Shown here piece by piece: positions 25,415 through 34,115 of a DNA stretch of 64,000 nt. The translations under genes and the position numbers were made by a program. The notes under the pieces are model-generated. The model made no database searches. It was not told where the DNA came from and was given only the letters and a program-made list of their open reading frames with translations. Each line of letters starts with the position of its first letter. The stretch's first letter is position 1. Source of the DNA: Marinobacter sp. DY40_1A1 (lineage in GTDB: Bacteria; Pseudomonadota; Gammaproteobacteria; Pseudomonadales; Oleiphilaceae); assembly GCF_016597815.1 (NCBI RefSeq), contig NZ_VCHA01000001.1, positions 310,001 to 374,000 on the forward strand, written 5' to 3'.

Positions 25415-25454
25415 GCATAAAAAAACCGGAGCACTTGCTCCGGTTTTTTTATGC
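25415..25454. terminator. bidirectional rho-independent terminator
   Basis: A perfect 18-bp stem: GCATAAAAAAACCGGAGC (25415-25432) and GCTCCGGTTTTTTTATGC (25437-25454) with loop ACTT. T-runs occur on both strands. It lies between the convergent OmpA lipoprotein gene and serA. Confidence 0.95.
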
Positions 25455-25463
25455 TGGTGCCTG

Positions 25464-26693
25464 TTAGAACAGCACGCGGGCACGAATGGTGCCTTTAACC
25501 TGGAGCAGTTTCTCCAGGGCTAGTTCTCCGTAGGCCTTGTCTACGTCAATAACCACGTAACCTATGTCTTCTTTGGTCTGCAGATACTGCCCGCAAACGT
25601 TAATGTCGTTGTCGGAGAATACCTGGTTGATTTCAGACATAACGCCTGGCACGTTCTCGTGAATGTGCAGCAAACGATGCTGGTTCGGGTGTGACGGCAG
25701 CGCAACTTCCGGGAAGTTAACAGACGACACTGAGGTGCCGTTATCGCTGTACATTGCCAGCTTCTCAGCCACTTCACGACCAATGTTTTCCTGAGCCTCG
25801 ATGGTGGAGCCACCTACGTGCGGAGTAAGAATTACGTTGTCGAACTCGCGCAGCGGGGAAACAAATTCCTCGTCGTTCGATTTGGGCTCAACCGGGAAAA
25901 CGTCAACTGCTGCACCCAGCAACTTGCCGCTTCTCAGGGAGTCGGCAAGCGCATCAATATCAACAACCGTACCCCTTGAGGCGTTCATCAGGATAGAGCC
26001 AGGCTTCATTTGCGCCAGTTGCTCGGCCTTGAACATATACTTGGTGGCCGGCGTTTCAGGAACGTGCAGGCTTACAACATCGGAAATGTTGAGCAGTTCT
26101 TGCAAACTGCCTACTTGAGTGGCGTTACCAATAGGCAGCTTGGAAACCACATCATAGAAGTAAACATCCATACCCAAGCCTTCAGCCAGAACGCTGAACT
26201 GGGTACCTATGTTGCCGTAACCGATGATGCCCAGCTTTTTGCCGCGAATTTCGTAGCTGTCCTTTGCTGACTTCTGCCACTCACCGCGATGCGCCTTGGC
26301 GCTCTTTTCGGGTACGCCGCGGAGCAGGAGAATAGCCTGCGCCAGAACCAGTTCAGCAACACTGCGAGTGTTGGAAAAAGGTGCGTTGAAAACCGCAATG
26401 CCACGACGGGTAGCCGCTTGCAGGTCTACCTGGTTGGTACCAATACAGAAACAACCCACAGCAACCAGTTTCTTGGCTGCTTCAAAAACCTTGGCAGTCA
26501 ACTGGGTGCGCGAGCGAAGGCCTACAAAGTGCGCATCGGCAATCTTCTCAATCAGGTCTTCCTCGGCCAGAGAGTGACTGAGGTACTCAATGTTGGTGTA
26601 ACCTGCAGCATTCAGGGTATCCAGTGCGGACTGGTGCACGCCTTCCAGCAGCAGAATTCGGATTTTGCTCTTTTCGAGAGACGTCGTTGACAT
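25464..26693 (-). CDS. serA: D-3-phosphoglycerate dehydrogenase SerA
   Basis: A 409-residue enzyme for the first step of serine synthesis: 3-phosphoglycerate plus NAD to 3-phosphohydroxypyruvate. The NAD-binding motif is LGIIGYGNIGTQ, the active-site Arg is in NASRGTVVD and the catalytic His in TPHVGGSTIEAQ. The C-terminal ACT domain (about 335-409) suggests feedback inhibition by serine. Length and domain order match the E. coli enzyme. It faces away from the 2-hydroxyglutarate dehydrogenase gene. SerA enzymes of this type also reduce 2-ketoglutarate to D-2-hydroxyglutarate, making that neighbour a functional partner. Confidence 0.97.
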   Translation of the reverse strand: MSTTSLEKSKIRILLLEGVHQSALDTLNAAGYTNIEYLSHSLAEEDLIEKIADAHFVGLRSRTQLTAKVFEAAKKLVAVGCFCIGTNQVDLQAATRRGIAVFNAPFSNTRSVAELVLAQAILLLRGVPEKSAKAHRGEWQKSAKDSYEIRGKKLGIIGYGNIGTQFSVLAEGLGMDVYFYDVVSKLPIGNATQVGSLQELLNISDVVSLHVPETPATKYMFKAEQLAQMKPGSILMNASRGTVVDIDALADSLRSGKLLGAAVDVFPVEPKSNDEEFVSPLREFDNVILTPHVGGSTIEAQENIGREVAEKLAMYSDNGTSVSSVNFPEVALPSHPNQHRLLHIHENVPGVMSEINQVFSDNDINVCGQYLQTKEDIGYVVIDVDKAYGELALEKLLQVKGTIRARVLF

Positions 26694-26885
26694 GGGCTTT
26701 GCTTCCGAACCTTTCGTGGCATGAAATCACCTGCAGCCAGTGATCGTCGGGGCTGGCTCACAGAACAGGAGCGGTATGATACCATAAAAGCAACTTTTCA
26801 CAGCGCGCCGGTTCGTCTGGATCAACTGAACTGAAAACTATTTATTCTGCATGACCGGCCCAACCCTGACGAGACTGAAGCATTC

Positions 26886-28289
26886 ATGAACTCTGAACAG
26901 ATCATTGCCTCCCTGAAAGAGCTGTTAGCCACCGGTGACGCACCCGGTAAGATTTTGACTGACCCGGCTGATCTGGAGAGTTACGGCAAGGATTGGACGC
27001 GTATATACGCGCCGAATCCCATAGCTATTGCTCTCCCGAAAACCACAGAACAGGTTCAAGCGTTGGTGAAGTTTGCCAACGAAAACCGCATTGCGCTGGT
27101 TCCGTCTGGTGGGCGGACTGGCTTGAGTGCTGGTGCGGTAGCTGCCAATGGGGAAGTGGTTGTTGCCTTCGATAACATGAATCAGATCCTGGACTTCAGT
27201 GCCAGCGACCGACTGGTTCGTTGCCAGGCAGGTGTTGTAACGGAGCAACTGCAGAATTTTGCTGAAGAGAACAATCTTTACTACCCGGTGGATTTTGCAT
27301 CAGCGGGCTCCAGCCAGCTTGGCGGTAACATCTCTACCAACGCAGGCGGCATAAAGGTTATCCGCTATGGCATGAGTCGCGACTGGGTTGCTGGGCTGAA
27401 AGTGGTCACAGGCAAGGGTGATATCCTCGAGCTAAACAAGGATCTGGAAAAGAACAACACAGGCTACGATCTGCGCCATTTGTTCATCGGCGCCGAAGGC
27501 ACGTTGGGCTTTATTACTGAAGCCACCATGAAGCTAACGCGCCAGCCCGACAACCTCACTGTGCTGGTGCTTGGGCTTAACGACCTGGGTAACACCATGG
27601 ACGTGCTCAAAGCTTTCCAGGGTGGGCTGGATCTGACGGCTTATGAGTTTTTCTCCCACGAAGCCATGGGGCACGTTTTGGCCCACGGCCAAGTGCAGGC
27701 GCCGTTTGAAACCGAAGCACCTTATTATGCATTGCTGGAATTTGAAGCCACTTCGGATCAGGTAATGGACGACGCCATGAGCCTGTTTGAGCAGTGCATG
27801 GAAAACGGCTGGGTACTGGACGGCGTCATCAGCCAGAGCGAAACCCAGGCTCAGAACCTATGGCAGCTACGTGAGCGCATTTCTGAATCCATAGCACCAC
27901 GCACCCCATACAAGAACGACATTTCGGTAGTGGTTTCAAAAGTGCCGGAATTCCTGCAGGAAATTGACGCATTAGTGGCGGAGCAGTATCCGGACTTTGA
28001 AATCATCTGGTTCGGCCATATTGGCGATGGCAACCTGCACCTCAACATCCTGAAGCCTGAAGACATGGCAAAAGAAGACTTCTTTGAAAAATGCCAGCAG
28101 GTGAACAAGTGGGTATTTGAAATCGTCGAAAAATACCAGGGCAGCGTCTCCGCCGAACACGGCGTAGGCATGACCAAAAAGCCCTACCTGCAATACACCC
28201 GCAGCGAGGCGGAGATTGCGTACCTGAGAGGGATCAAGCAGGTGTTCGACCCTAACGGCATCATTAACCCCGGCAAGATATTCGACTAA
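26886..28289 (+). CDS. FAD-linked D-2-hydroxyglutarate dehydrogenase
   Basis: A 467-residue flavoprotein of the FAD_binding_4 / FAD-oxidase_C family. PSGGRTGLSAGAVA (around residue 77) and GGNISTNAGGIKVIRYG are the FAD-binding segments. The metal-binding HIGDGNLHLN and AEHGVGMTKK near the C terminus are typical of D-2-hydroxyglutarate and D-lactate dehydrogenases. Because it is divergent from serA, the best reading is D2HGDH, which returns 2-hydroxyglutarate made by SerA to 2-ketoglutarate and helps pull serine synthesis forward, as described in pseudomonads. D-lactate dehydrogenase is the main alternative. The Sir2 gene starts inside its stop (TAATG). Confidence 0.88.
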   Translation: MNSEQIIASLKELLATGDAPGKILTDPADLESYGKDWTRIYAPNPIAIALPKTTEQVQALVKFANENRIALVPSGGRTGLSAGAVAANGEVVVAFDNMNQILDFSASDRLVRCQAGVVTEQLQNFAEENNLYYPVDFASAGSSQLGGNISTNAGGIKVIRYGMSRDWVAGLKVVTGKGDILELNKDLEKNNTGYDLRHLFIGAEGTLGFITEATMKLTRQPDNLTVLVLGLNDLGNTMDVLKAFQGGLDLTAYEFFSHEAMGHVLAHGQVQAPFETEAPYYALLEFEATSDQVMDDAMSLFEQCMENGWVLDGVISQSETQAQNLWQLRERISESIAPRTPYKNDISVVVSKVPEFLQEIDALVAEQYPDFEIIWFGHIGDGNLHLNILKPEDMAKEDFFEKCQQVNKWVFEIVEKYQGSVSAEHGVGMTKKPYLQYTRSEAEIAYLRGIKQVFDPNGIINPGKIFD

Positions 28290-28972
28290 TGCAACGGCAT
28301 ATCGTAGTTCTCACCGGCGCTGGCATCAGCGCCGAAAGTGGTCTCTCCACCTTCCGCGATAACGGCGGGCTATGGGAGCAGCACAGCGTATACGATGTTG
28401 CCACCCCCGAAGCCTTCGCCCGAAACAAGGAATTGGTACTGCGCTTCTACAACGAACGCCGCCGCCAACTCGCCAAGGTTCAGCCAAACCGCGCCCACAC
28501 ATTGCTGGGTGAGCTGGAACAGCGTCACCGGGTAACCATCGTCACCCAAAACGTAGATGACCTGCACGAACGCGGTGGCTCCAGCAACGTAATTCACCTC
28601 CATGGCGAACTCACCAAAGCCCGCAGCTCGGTTAATCCGGACCTGGTTTACGACATAGGCTACCGTGACATAGAACTTGGCGAGACCTGTGAATATGGGG
28701 AGCAACTACGCCCGCACATCGTCTGGTTCGGCGAAGACGTCCCCATGCTACAAGCAGCGGCTGACATAGTTCGCACCGCAGACGACCTGCTGATCGTCGG
28801 TACATCACTACAGGTATACCCGGCTGCAGGACTGATTCACGAAGTGGAACGAGACGTGCCGATTACGGTGGTAGATCCCGGCGAAACCGCAGGAGTTTCC
28901 CGTGCAAGGGTTATCAGAAAAGGTGCAGGAGAGGGCGTTGCAGAATGGGCAGCGAACTTTTTAGCCAGATAA
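28289..28972 (+). CDS. Sir2 family NAD-dependent deacylase lacking the zinc site
   Basis: A 227-residue sirtuin that removes acyl groups from lysines using NAD. GAGISAESGLSTFRDNGGLW (10-29) binds NAD; TQNVDDLHERGG and LHGEL carry catalytic residues, including the His. Tyr54 and Arg57 (FYNERR) match the Tyr-x-x-Arg pair of CobB and SIRT5 that prefers succinyl or malonyl lysine. The four zinc cysteines are absent; only one Cys remains in the region (ETCEYGEQ). A zinc-less sirtuin subgroup is known in bacteria. The start overlaps the previous stop by one base, implying co-translation with D2HGDH. Confidence 0.9.
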   Translation: MQRHIVVLTGAGISAESGLSTFRDNGGLWEQHSVYDVATPEAFARNKELVLRFYNERRRQLAKVQPNRAHTLLGELEQRHRVTIVTQNVDDLHERGGSSNVIHLHGELTKARSSVNPDLVYDIGYRDIELGETCEYGEQLRPHIVWFGEDVPMLQAAADIVRTADDLLIVGTSLQVYPAAGLIHEVERDVPITVVDPGETAGVSRARVIRKGAGEGVAEWAANFLAR

Positions 28973-29040
28973 GCAAGGGGAGCGTCAGCCTTCGACGTGT
29001 TGAGAGGTACGGCTGAGGGAACTCCAGGGTACAGCAGGCT

Positions 29041-29141
29041 TTGGCGGCATGTGACTCCCAAAACTGTGCGGAGCCATGGATGGCGGAGCCAAGCGTACAC
29101 GGATGTATTCACAGCGTGTTTTGGGAGCCGTATCCCGCCAA
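29041..29141 (+). repeat. three-hairpin intergenic element, copy B
   Basis: Arms 29041-29064 and 29118-29141 pair at 20 of 24 positions, with two of the exceptions being G-T pairs. The 53-nt core contains GCCATGGATGGC and then TACACGGATGTA. The last 29 bases of the core differ from copy A by one base, while the outer halves of the arms differ. It lies between the convergent Sir2 and ABC1 kinase genes. Confidence 0.78.
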
Positions 29142-29165
29142 GGCCGTCAGCACCAGATTAACCGG

Positions 29166-30482
29166 CTAGGGTGAGGGCGGCTCGGCAAGATACTTACGAA
29201 GCTCCTCCCCAAAAGCCGCCTGAACCCCCAGGCGCTTCAGCATCCAATAATGCCCCGCAATCATCCGATCAATAAAAATACTCTCAACCGGCGGCTTGAA
29301 CGAATCCAGATACTTGAACACTGTACTCGTCTTCGCCGCCACACTCTTGTGAATACTCGACTCACCAAAATCATAAGGCTGCTCGGAATCAAACGGCACC
29401 ACAAGAATATCCCGCCACATCGCGTAGTAGGCTTCATCAATAGCCGGCTGGCTCCCAACCCGCGCACCCAAATCAATCAGATAAGAATCCAGCGCCTTAT
29501 AGTCCTCAGCCAGCGCCGCCGTAACCGCATTACGGTAAGCTTCAACAATCTCCGGCTTCAGCTTCTTAACACAGCCAAAATCGTACATCACAACGCTGCC
29601 ATCCGGCCGATAGGCAAAATTCCCCGCGTGTGGATCGCCATGAATGCACTGAAAGCGGAATAACTGATCCGCCATGATCTTAAACATACGATGGCCTATC
29701 AGATTGATCGTAGCCTGATCATAGCGCTCCGGGGTCACCTCACTCACATGATCGCCTTCCTCCAGAATCAGAGTAAGTACATGGCGGGTTGAGTGACTGG
29801 GAATTACGGAAGGAATAACCACCCACGGATCGTTTTTGTGAAACTCGCGGAACAGCGCAATATTGCGGGCCTCATTCTCATAATCCAGCTCTTCCCGCAG
29901 ACGCTCGCGAATCTCTTTGAACAACTGATCGACCGACTCTTTCGGCATTTTCAGCAGACCGCCAAGCTTCAGCGCCAGCCGAAGTTGTTTCAGGTCTGAA
30001 TCGCAGGATTCGTCCACGCCCGGGTACTGCACCTTCACAATCACATCCGTGCCGTCATGCAGGCGGGCTCGATGCACCTGGCCAATGGAGGCTGCAGCGT
30101 AGGGCTTTTCCTGAAGGTACTCAAACAACTCGCCAACCGGCTTGCCCAGTTCGGTCTCTATCTGTTCAAGGATAATCTCAAACGGCATGGGGGGCGCTTC
30201 TTTCTGCAGTTTCTGAAGCGCATCAGAGAACTCACGGGGCAGGAAATCCTGGGTCTGGGAGGCAATTTGCCCCACCTTCATGGCGGCACCTTTCATTTCA
30301 CCGAGCGTGTCGGTAATGCGGTTGGCCATGCGGGTGTAGCTTTCACTGCGGGCACCTTCGTCGTTTTCGCCGCTGAACAGACTGCGTGCTTTCTGGCCGG
30401 CATACTGACCCGCCACCGAGGCAGTCATGCCAGCAAGTTTGAAGAAACGACCACTGCGTGAGGTAACCGGTTTTTTTGCCAT
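29166..30482 (-). CDS. ABC1/UbiB family atypical kinase (AarF/ADCK type)
   Basis: A 438-residue member of the ABC1 (ADCK/UbiB) family of atypical protein-kinase-like ATPases linked to quinone or lipid metabolism. The family's KxGQ motif occurs in KVGQIASQTQDF, the alanine-rich loop in YAAASIGQVHRARL, the lysine in VIVKVQYPG and the metal-binding residues in IHGDPHAGNFAY and MYDFGCVK. No C-terminal membrane helices are evident, so it is closer to the soluble ADCK group than to UbiB itself. It starts 290 bases from the FAH gene's end, in the same direction. Confidence 0.9.
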   Translation of the reverse strand: MAKKPVTSRSGRFFKLAGMTASVAGQYAGQKARSLFSGENDEGARSESYTRMANRITDTLGEMKGAAMKVGQIASQTQDFLPREFSDALQKLQKEAPPMPFEIILEQIETELGKPVGELFEYLQEKPYAAASIGQVHRARLHDGTDVIVKVQYPGVDESCDSDLKQLRLALKLGGLLKMPKESVDQLFKEIRERLREELDYENEARNIALFREFHKNDPWVVIPSVIPSHSTRHVLTLILEEGDHVSEVTPERYDQATINLIGHRMFKIMADQLFRFQCIHGDPHAGNFAYRPDGSVVMYDFGCVKKLKPEIVEAYRNAVTAALAEDYKALDSYLIDLGARVGSQPAIDEAYYAMWRDILVVPFDSEQPYDFGESSIHKSVAAKTSTVFKYLDSFKPPVESIFIDRMIAGHYWMLKRLGVQAAFGEELRKYLAEPPSP

Positions 30483-30519
30483 GCCTGACTATACGTACTC
30501 TTTATAAAGAAAGATTGTG

Positions 30520-31191
30520 TCAGCCAACGTTAACCACTTTGGTGGAAACGGACAACTGATCTTCCAGTTGTAGCGCCAGTGTTTGCCCTGAGCGTAAAGG
30601 ACCAACGCCCTTGGGTGTTCCCGTCAGCACTACGTCGCCGGGCAGTAGCGTGAAGTGACGGCTTATATGGGCAATCAGCGGAATGATCGGGAACAGCATG
30701 TCCCGGGAGTCACCGCTTTGCTGGCGCTGCTCGTCAATATTCAGACTGAAGGTGATGTGGTCGTTGCGGAAGAGGTCTGCCGCTACAAAAGGAGACAGAG
30801 GGCAGGCGCCATCAAAAGCTTTGGCTCGTTCCCAAGGGTGTCCTTTTTCTTTAAGCTGGTTTTGCAGATCCCGAAGGGTCAAATCCAGTGCCAGACCATA
30901 ACCGAGAATGGCCGCCTGGGCTTCGCTGGCAGATGCATTGGTCAAGGGTTTGCCGATCAGCACCGCCAATTCAGTTTCGAAGTGCACCTCGCCATGACTG
31001 GCCGGGAATTCAAGAGGGCGTGTGACATGGGCTGCCGAGGTGGCGGGTTTGATGAACAACAGGGGTTCAGAAGGCACCGGGTTATTGAGTTCTTTCGCGT
31101 GCTCCGCGTAATTGCGGCCAACGCAAACAATCTTACCCAATGGCAGGTGCACCGGAGTGCCGTCTTTCCAGTGGTGCTGATAAGAATCCAT
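30520..31191 (-). CDS. fumarylacetoacetate hydrolase (FAH) family protein
   Basis: A 223-residue single-domain FAH-fold protein of the YcgM/FAHD1 type, acting on beta-keto acids such as acylpyruvates or oxaloacetate. CVGRNYAEHAKEL near residue 22 and EVHFETELAVLIGKPL carry the conserved His and the metal-binding Glu residues; GVLTGTPKGVGPL-like sequence (VVLTGTPKGVGPL) ends the active-site region. The start at 31191 has GAGG nine bases upstream and gives the normal N terminus; an earlier ATG at 31215 adds only eight residues. It lies between the ABC1 kinase gene and apt. Exact substrate unknown. Confidence 0.88.
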   Translation of the reverse strand: MDSYQHHWKDGTPVHLPLGKIVCVGRNYAEHAKELNNPVPSEPLLFIKPATSAAHVTRPLEFPASHGEVHFETELAVLIGKPLTNASASEAQAAILGYGLALDLTLRDLQNQLKEKGHPWERAKAFDGACPLSPFVAADLFRNDHITFSLNIDEQRQQSGDSRDMLFPIIPLIAHISRHFTLLPGDVVLTGTPKGVGPLRSGQTLALQLEDQLSVSTKVVNVG

Positions 31192-31232
31192 GACGACCTC
31201 CCGGTGCTCTTGCAAAAATAGGGGCTAAGTCT

Positions 31233-31775
31233 CTATTCGCCCTCAAACGAGCATACAGTATAGACCTTGAGGCCCTCTTCCTGCAGCTTGGCAGATCCGC
31301 CAAGATCGGGTAAGTCGATCATGGCAGCCACTTCGATAATTTCAGCACCAATACGGCGAATCAACCTGCTGGCGGCGAGCATGGTGCCACCGGTGGCGAT
31401 CAGATCGTCCACCAGTATCACTTTGTCACCGGGTTTGAACGCATCCTGGTGTAGCTCAACTGAAGCGGTTCCATATTCCAGCTCGTAGTCTTCCACCAGG
31501 GTGTCGAACGGCAGTTTGCCTTTCTTGCGTACCAGTACCAATGAGGCGTTTAGTTCATACGCTAACGCCGAACCGATGATGAATCCGCGGGCATCCACCG
31601 CAGCCACAGCATCAATATCGTGGCCATGGTAGCGGTGTACGAACGCATCAATCAGCTTTCGGAATGCAGTTTTATCCTGCAGAACCGTGGTTATATCCCG
31701 GAAGTCGACGCCGGGCTTTGGCCAGTTTGGCACTGTGCGGATGGCTTGCTTGATGCTTTGGGCAAAGTAATCCAT
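31233..31775 (-). CDS. apt: adenine phosphoribosyltransferase
   Basis: A 180-residue enzyme converting adenine and PRPP to AMP and pyrophosphate. The PRPP-binding loop [14 protein letters not shown] is clear, and the N-terminal hood segment [18 protein letters not shown] and [15 protein letters not shown] are typical of Apt. Length matches the family. It lies 30 bases downstream of the NCS2 purine permease gene in the same direction, so the two form an adenine uptake and salvage unit. Confidence 0.97.
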   Translation of the reverse strand: MDYFAQSIKQAIRTVPNWPKPGVDFRDITTVLQDKTAFRKLIDAFVHRYHGHDIDAVAAVDARGFIIGSALAYELNASLVLVRKKGKLPFDTLVEDYELEYGTASVELHQDAFKPGDKVILVDDLIATGGTMLAASRLIRRIGAEIIEVAAMIDLPDLGGSAKLQEEGLKVYTVCSFEGE

Positions 31776-31805
31776 AAAAAGTCAGGCTCTCATACTGGGC
31801 GCAGT

Positions 31806-33104
31806 TTAACCTGCGTCCAGAAACATGAATTTCAGGATGAAAACAAAAGAGATCACAATAACGCTCACATTCAGGTCAGACCAGCGTCCACTCAGAGCCT
31901 TGATCACTGCGTAAGTAATAAAGCCTAGCGCAATGCCGTTAGCGATTGAGAATGTCAGCGGCATTACCAGAGCGGTAACCACAGCTGGCGCTGCATCAGT
32001 GATGTCGTCCCAGTCTATCAGCTTGAGGCCGCCGGTCATCAGCACAGCAACGTAAAGCAGTGCGGGTGCTGTGGCATAGGCCGGAATAATGCTCGCGATG
32101 GGTGCCAGCAGCAGACACGCCAGAAACAGCAGCGCCACAACCACAGCAGTCAGGCCGGTGCGCCCACCCGCAGAAATACCTGCAGTGGACTCAATGTAAC
32201 TGGTGGTGGTTGAGGTGCCGAGGGCGGCGCCAGACATGGTTGCGACAGAGTCCGACATAAGGGCACGGCCCAGGCGCGGTAGCTTGCCATCTTTATCCAA
32301 CAGGCCGCCGCGCTGTGCTGCACCGATCAGCGTGCCCGACGTATCGAACAGATCGACAAACAGGAAAGCGAACACAATGCTGATCATGCCAACGTTCAAC
32401 GCGCCTGCGATGTCCATTTTCATGAACGTGGGTGCAAGGCTTGGTGGGGCGGAGACAAAGCCATTGTATTCCACCATACCGAGCATCATCGCAATGGCAG
32501 TGACCGCAATAATGCCAATCATCACCGAACCGGTTATGCGGCGGAATGAAAGTGCACAGATCAGGACAAAACCGCCAAAAAACAGAAGGCTCTCGGCAGA
32601 CTTCAGTTCGCCCAAACCAACCAGAGTGGCGGGGTGGTCTACCACGATGCCAGCATTCTTGAGAGCGATCAGTGCCAGGAAGAAACCGATACCGGCTGAA
32701 ATCCCGAAGCGCAAGGACAGGGGAATGCTGTTGATGATCCATTCGCGGATTTTGAAAATACTCAACAGGAAGAAGATCAGGCCGGAGAGGAACACCGCAC
32801 CCAGTGCGACTTCCCAGCTATACCCGAGACTGCCTACAACAGTGAAGGCGAAAAAGGCGTTCAGCCCCATGCCCGGAGCCAGGGCAATCGGGTAGTTTGC
32901 CCACAGGCCCATGATCAGGGTGCCGATAGCAGCTGCGAGACAGGTTGCTACAAATACCGCACCATAATCCATTCCGGTGGTGGACAGCATGTCCGGGTTG
33001 ACCACGATAATGTACGCCATGGTCAGGAAGGTGGTGATGCCCGCTACCAGTTCTTTACGAACGTTGGTGCCGTGGGCCTGAAGTTGGAACAGTCGTTCGA
33101 GCAT
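31806..33104 (-). CDS. NCS2 family purine permease (AzgA-like)
   Basis: A 432-residue inner-membrane permease with about twelve to fourteen hydrophobic segments. The first segment, VRKELVAGITTFLTMAYIIV, and ALAPGMGLNAFFAF are hallmarks of the AzgA subgroup that imports adenine, guanine or hypoxanthine with protons. SYIESTAGISAGGRTGLTAV is the conserved second-half motif. Being immediately upstream of apt makes adenine the likely substrate. The 168 bases before the start contain the TRIC gene terminator and, so far as I can see, no purine riboswitch. Confidence 0.93.
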   Translation of the reverse strand: MLERLFQLQAHGTNVRKELVAGITTFLTMAYIIVVNPDMLSTTGMDYGAVFVATCLAAAIGTLIMGLWANYPIALAPGMGLNAFFAFTVVGSLGYSWEVALGAVFLSGLIFFLLSIFKIREWIINSIPLSLRFGISAGIGFFLALIALKNAGIVVDHPATLVGLGELKSAESLLFFGGFVLICALSFRRITGSVMIGIIAVTAIAMMLGMVEYNGFVSAPPSLAPTFMKMDIAGALNVGMISIVFAFLFVDLFDTSGTLIGAAQRGGLLDKDGKLPRLGRALMSDSVATMSGAALGTSTTTSYIESTAGISAGGRTGLTAVVVALLFLACLLLAPIASIIPAYATAPALLYVAVLMTGGLKLIDWDDITDAAPAVVTALVMPLTFSIANGIALGFITYAVIKALSGRWSDLNVSVIVISFVFILKFMFLDAG

Positions 33105-33194
33105 GACGGGTGTCTGCCTCTCAGGATGCCAGTGAGTAGGGTGTGGGAGTCTGTTAAGAGCGAAAAACAGTCGATAATCGAAAAAACATGCGTG

Positions 33195-33214
33195 AAAAAA
33201 CGGTAATCTTACCG
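33195..33214 (-). terminator. terminator after the TRIC channel gene
   Basis: On the minus strand CGGTAA, GA, TTACCG is followed by TTTTTTCACG. It lies about 60 bases past the TRIC stop and 91 bases before the permease start. Confidence 0.7.
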
Positions 33215-33272
33215 GTTGAGGGTTGCCACGCCAAGTGATGATTAGAGGGCCCGTGATTACAGGCTCTGGCTA

Positions 33273-33890
33273 TCAACTTTGTACAGGATCTCGCTGCAAG
33301 CGGATATCGAAACGCACTGCCGCCATCCGGACAATAACGATAAACAGCAAGCCAATGGTCAGTGACAGCGTTTCGCTTGCAAGAGCCCACTGGCACAGGA
33401 AATAAAGCCAGCAGCCGGCAAACGAAATAGACGCGTAGATTTGATCTTTACGGAAAATAAAGGGCACCTCATTACAGAGAGTGTCGCGCAGTGCACCCCC
33501 AAAGGTGCCAGTCATTACCCCGAGCAATGAAGCGATAAACCATGAGTGCCCCAGATCGAGAGCCAGCTGCGCTCCCAGTATCGAGAAAGTGCCAAGCCCG
33601 ATGGCGTCTGGAAACACGATCCAGGACTCGCGAATACGTTCTGAACGCTTCCAGTAGCTGAATACAATTGCCATGGCAAGAATCAGGATGGGCTGCTCTT
33701 CGTGCTTGATCCAGTAAACCGGATGGTTGTCCATGATGAGATCGCGCAGGGTGCCGCCGCCCAGGGCGGTGATAAATCCGATGGTAAACACCCCGACTGG
33801 ATCCATATTTTTGGACCTGGCAACGACCATGCCTGAGATGGCAAAGGCGATAATTCCAATCATTTCAAGCAGGTAGATTATATCTGGCAT
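33273..33890 (-). CDS. TRIC/UPF0126 family cation channel protein (YicG-like)
   Basis: A 205-residue membrane protein with about seven hydrophobic segments in two repeats, starting MPDIIYLLEMIGIIAFAISG. GFITALGGGTLRDLIMD and GVMTGTFGGALRDTL are the paired glycine-rich motifs of the trimeric intracellular cation channel family. Bacterial members form trimeric potassium-type channels; the physiological role is not settled. AGGG lies nine bases before the ATG. It has its own terminator. Confidence 0.92.
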   Translation of the reverse strand: MPDIIYLLEMIGIIAFAISGMVVARSKNMDPVGVFTIGFITALGGGTLRDLIMDNHPVYWIKHEEQPILILAMAIVFSYWKRSERIRESWIVFPDAIGLGTFSILGAQLALDLGHSWFIASLLGVMTGTFGGALRDTLCNEVPFIFRKDQIYASISFAGCWLYFLCQWALASETLSLTIGLLFIVIVRMAAVRFDIRLQRDPVQS

Positions 33891-34115
33891 GATGAGCCCT
33901 GAGAGGAGGCCGGGTGGTTTTAAAATAGTTCGAGTCAGGAACGCGAAGGATAGCGGAAAACCATAAGTGATTCATCTTCAGGCCAGCGTCTTTGGTATAC
34001 AGGGTATAAGCTGTGTTTATTGTGATGGATAAAGGTTCTTTATTTGCTTCATGGCGAGAGTCTGTTTAGCTTGGCGTCATTCAATAAAAACAGGTTTCAT
34101 CAAAAGGAGTCCCCC

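Noticed and set aside
33105..33272. Purine riboswitch before the NCS2 permease
   Set aside because: Only a short terminator hairpin with a T-run is seen; the conserved loops of a purine aptamer are not present.
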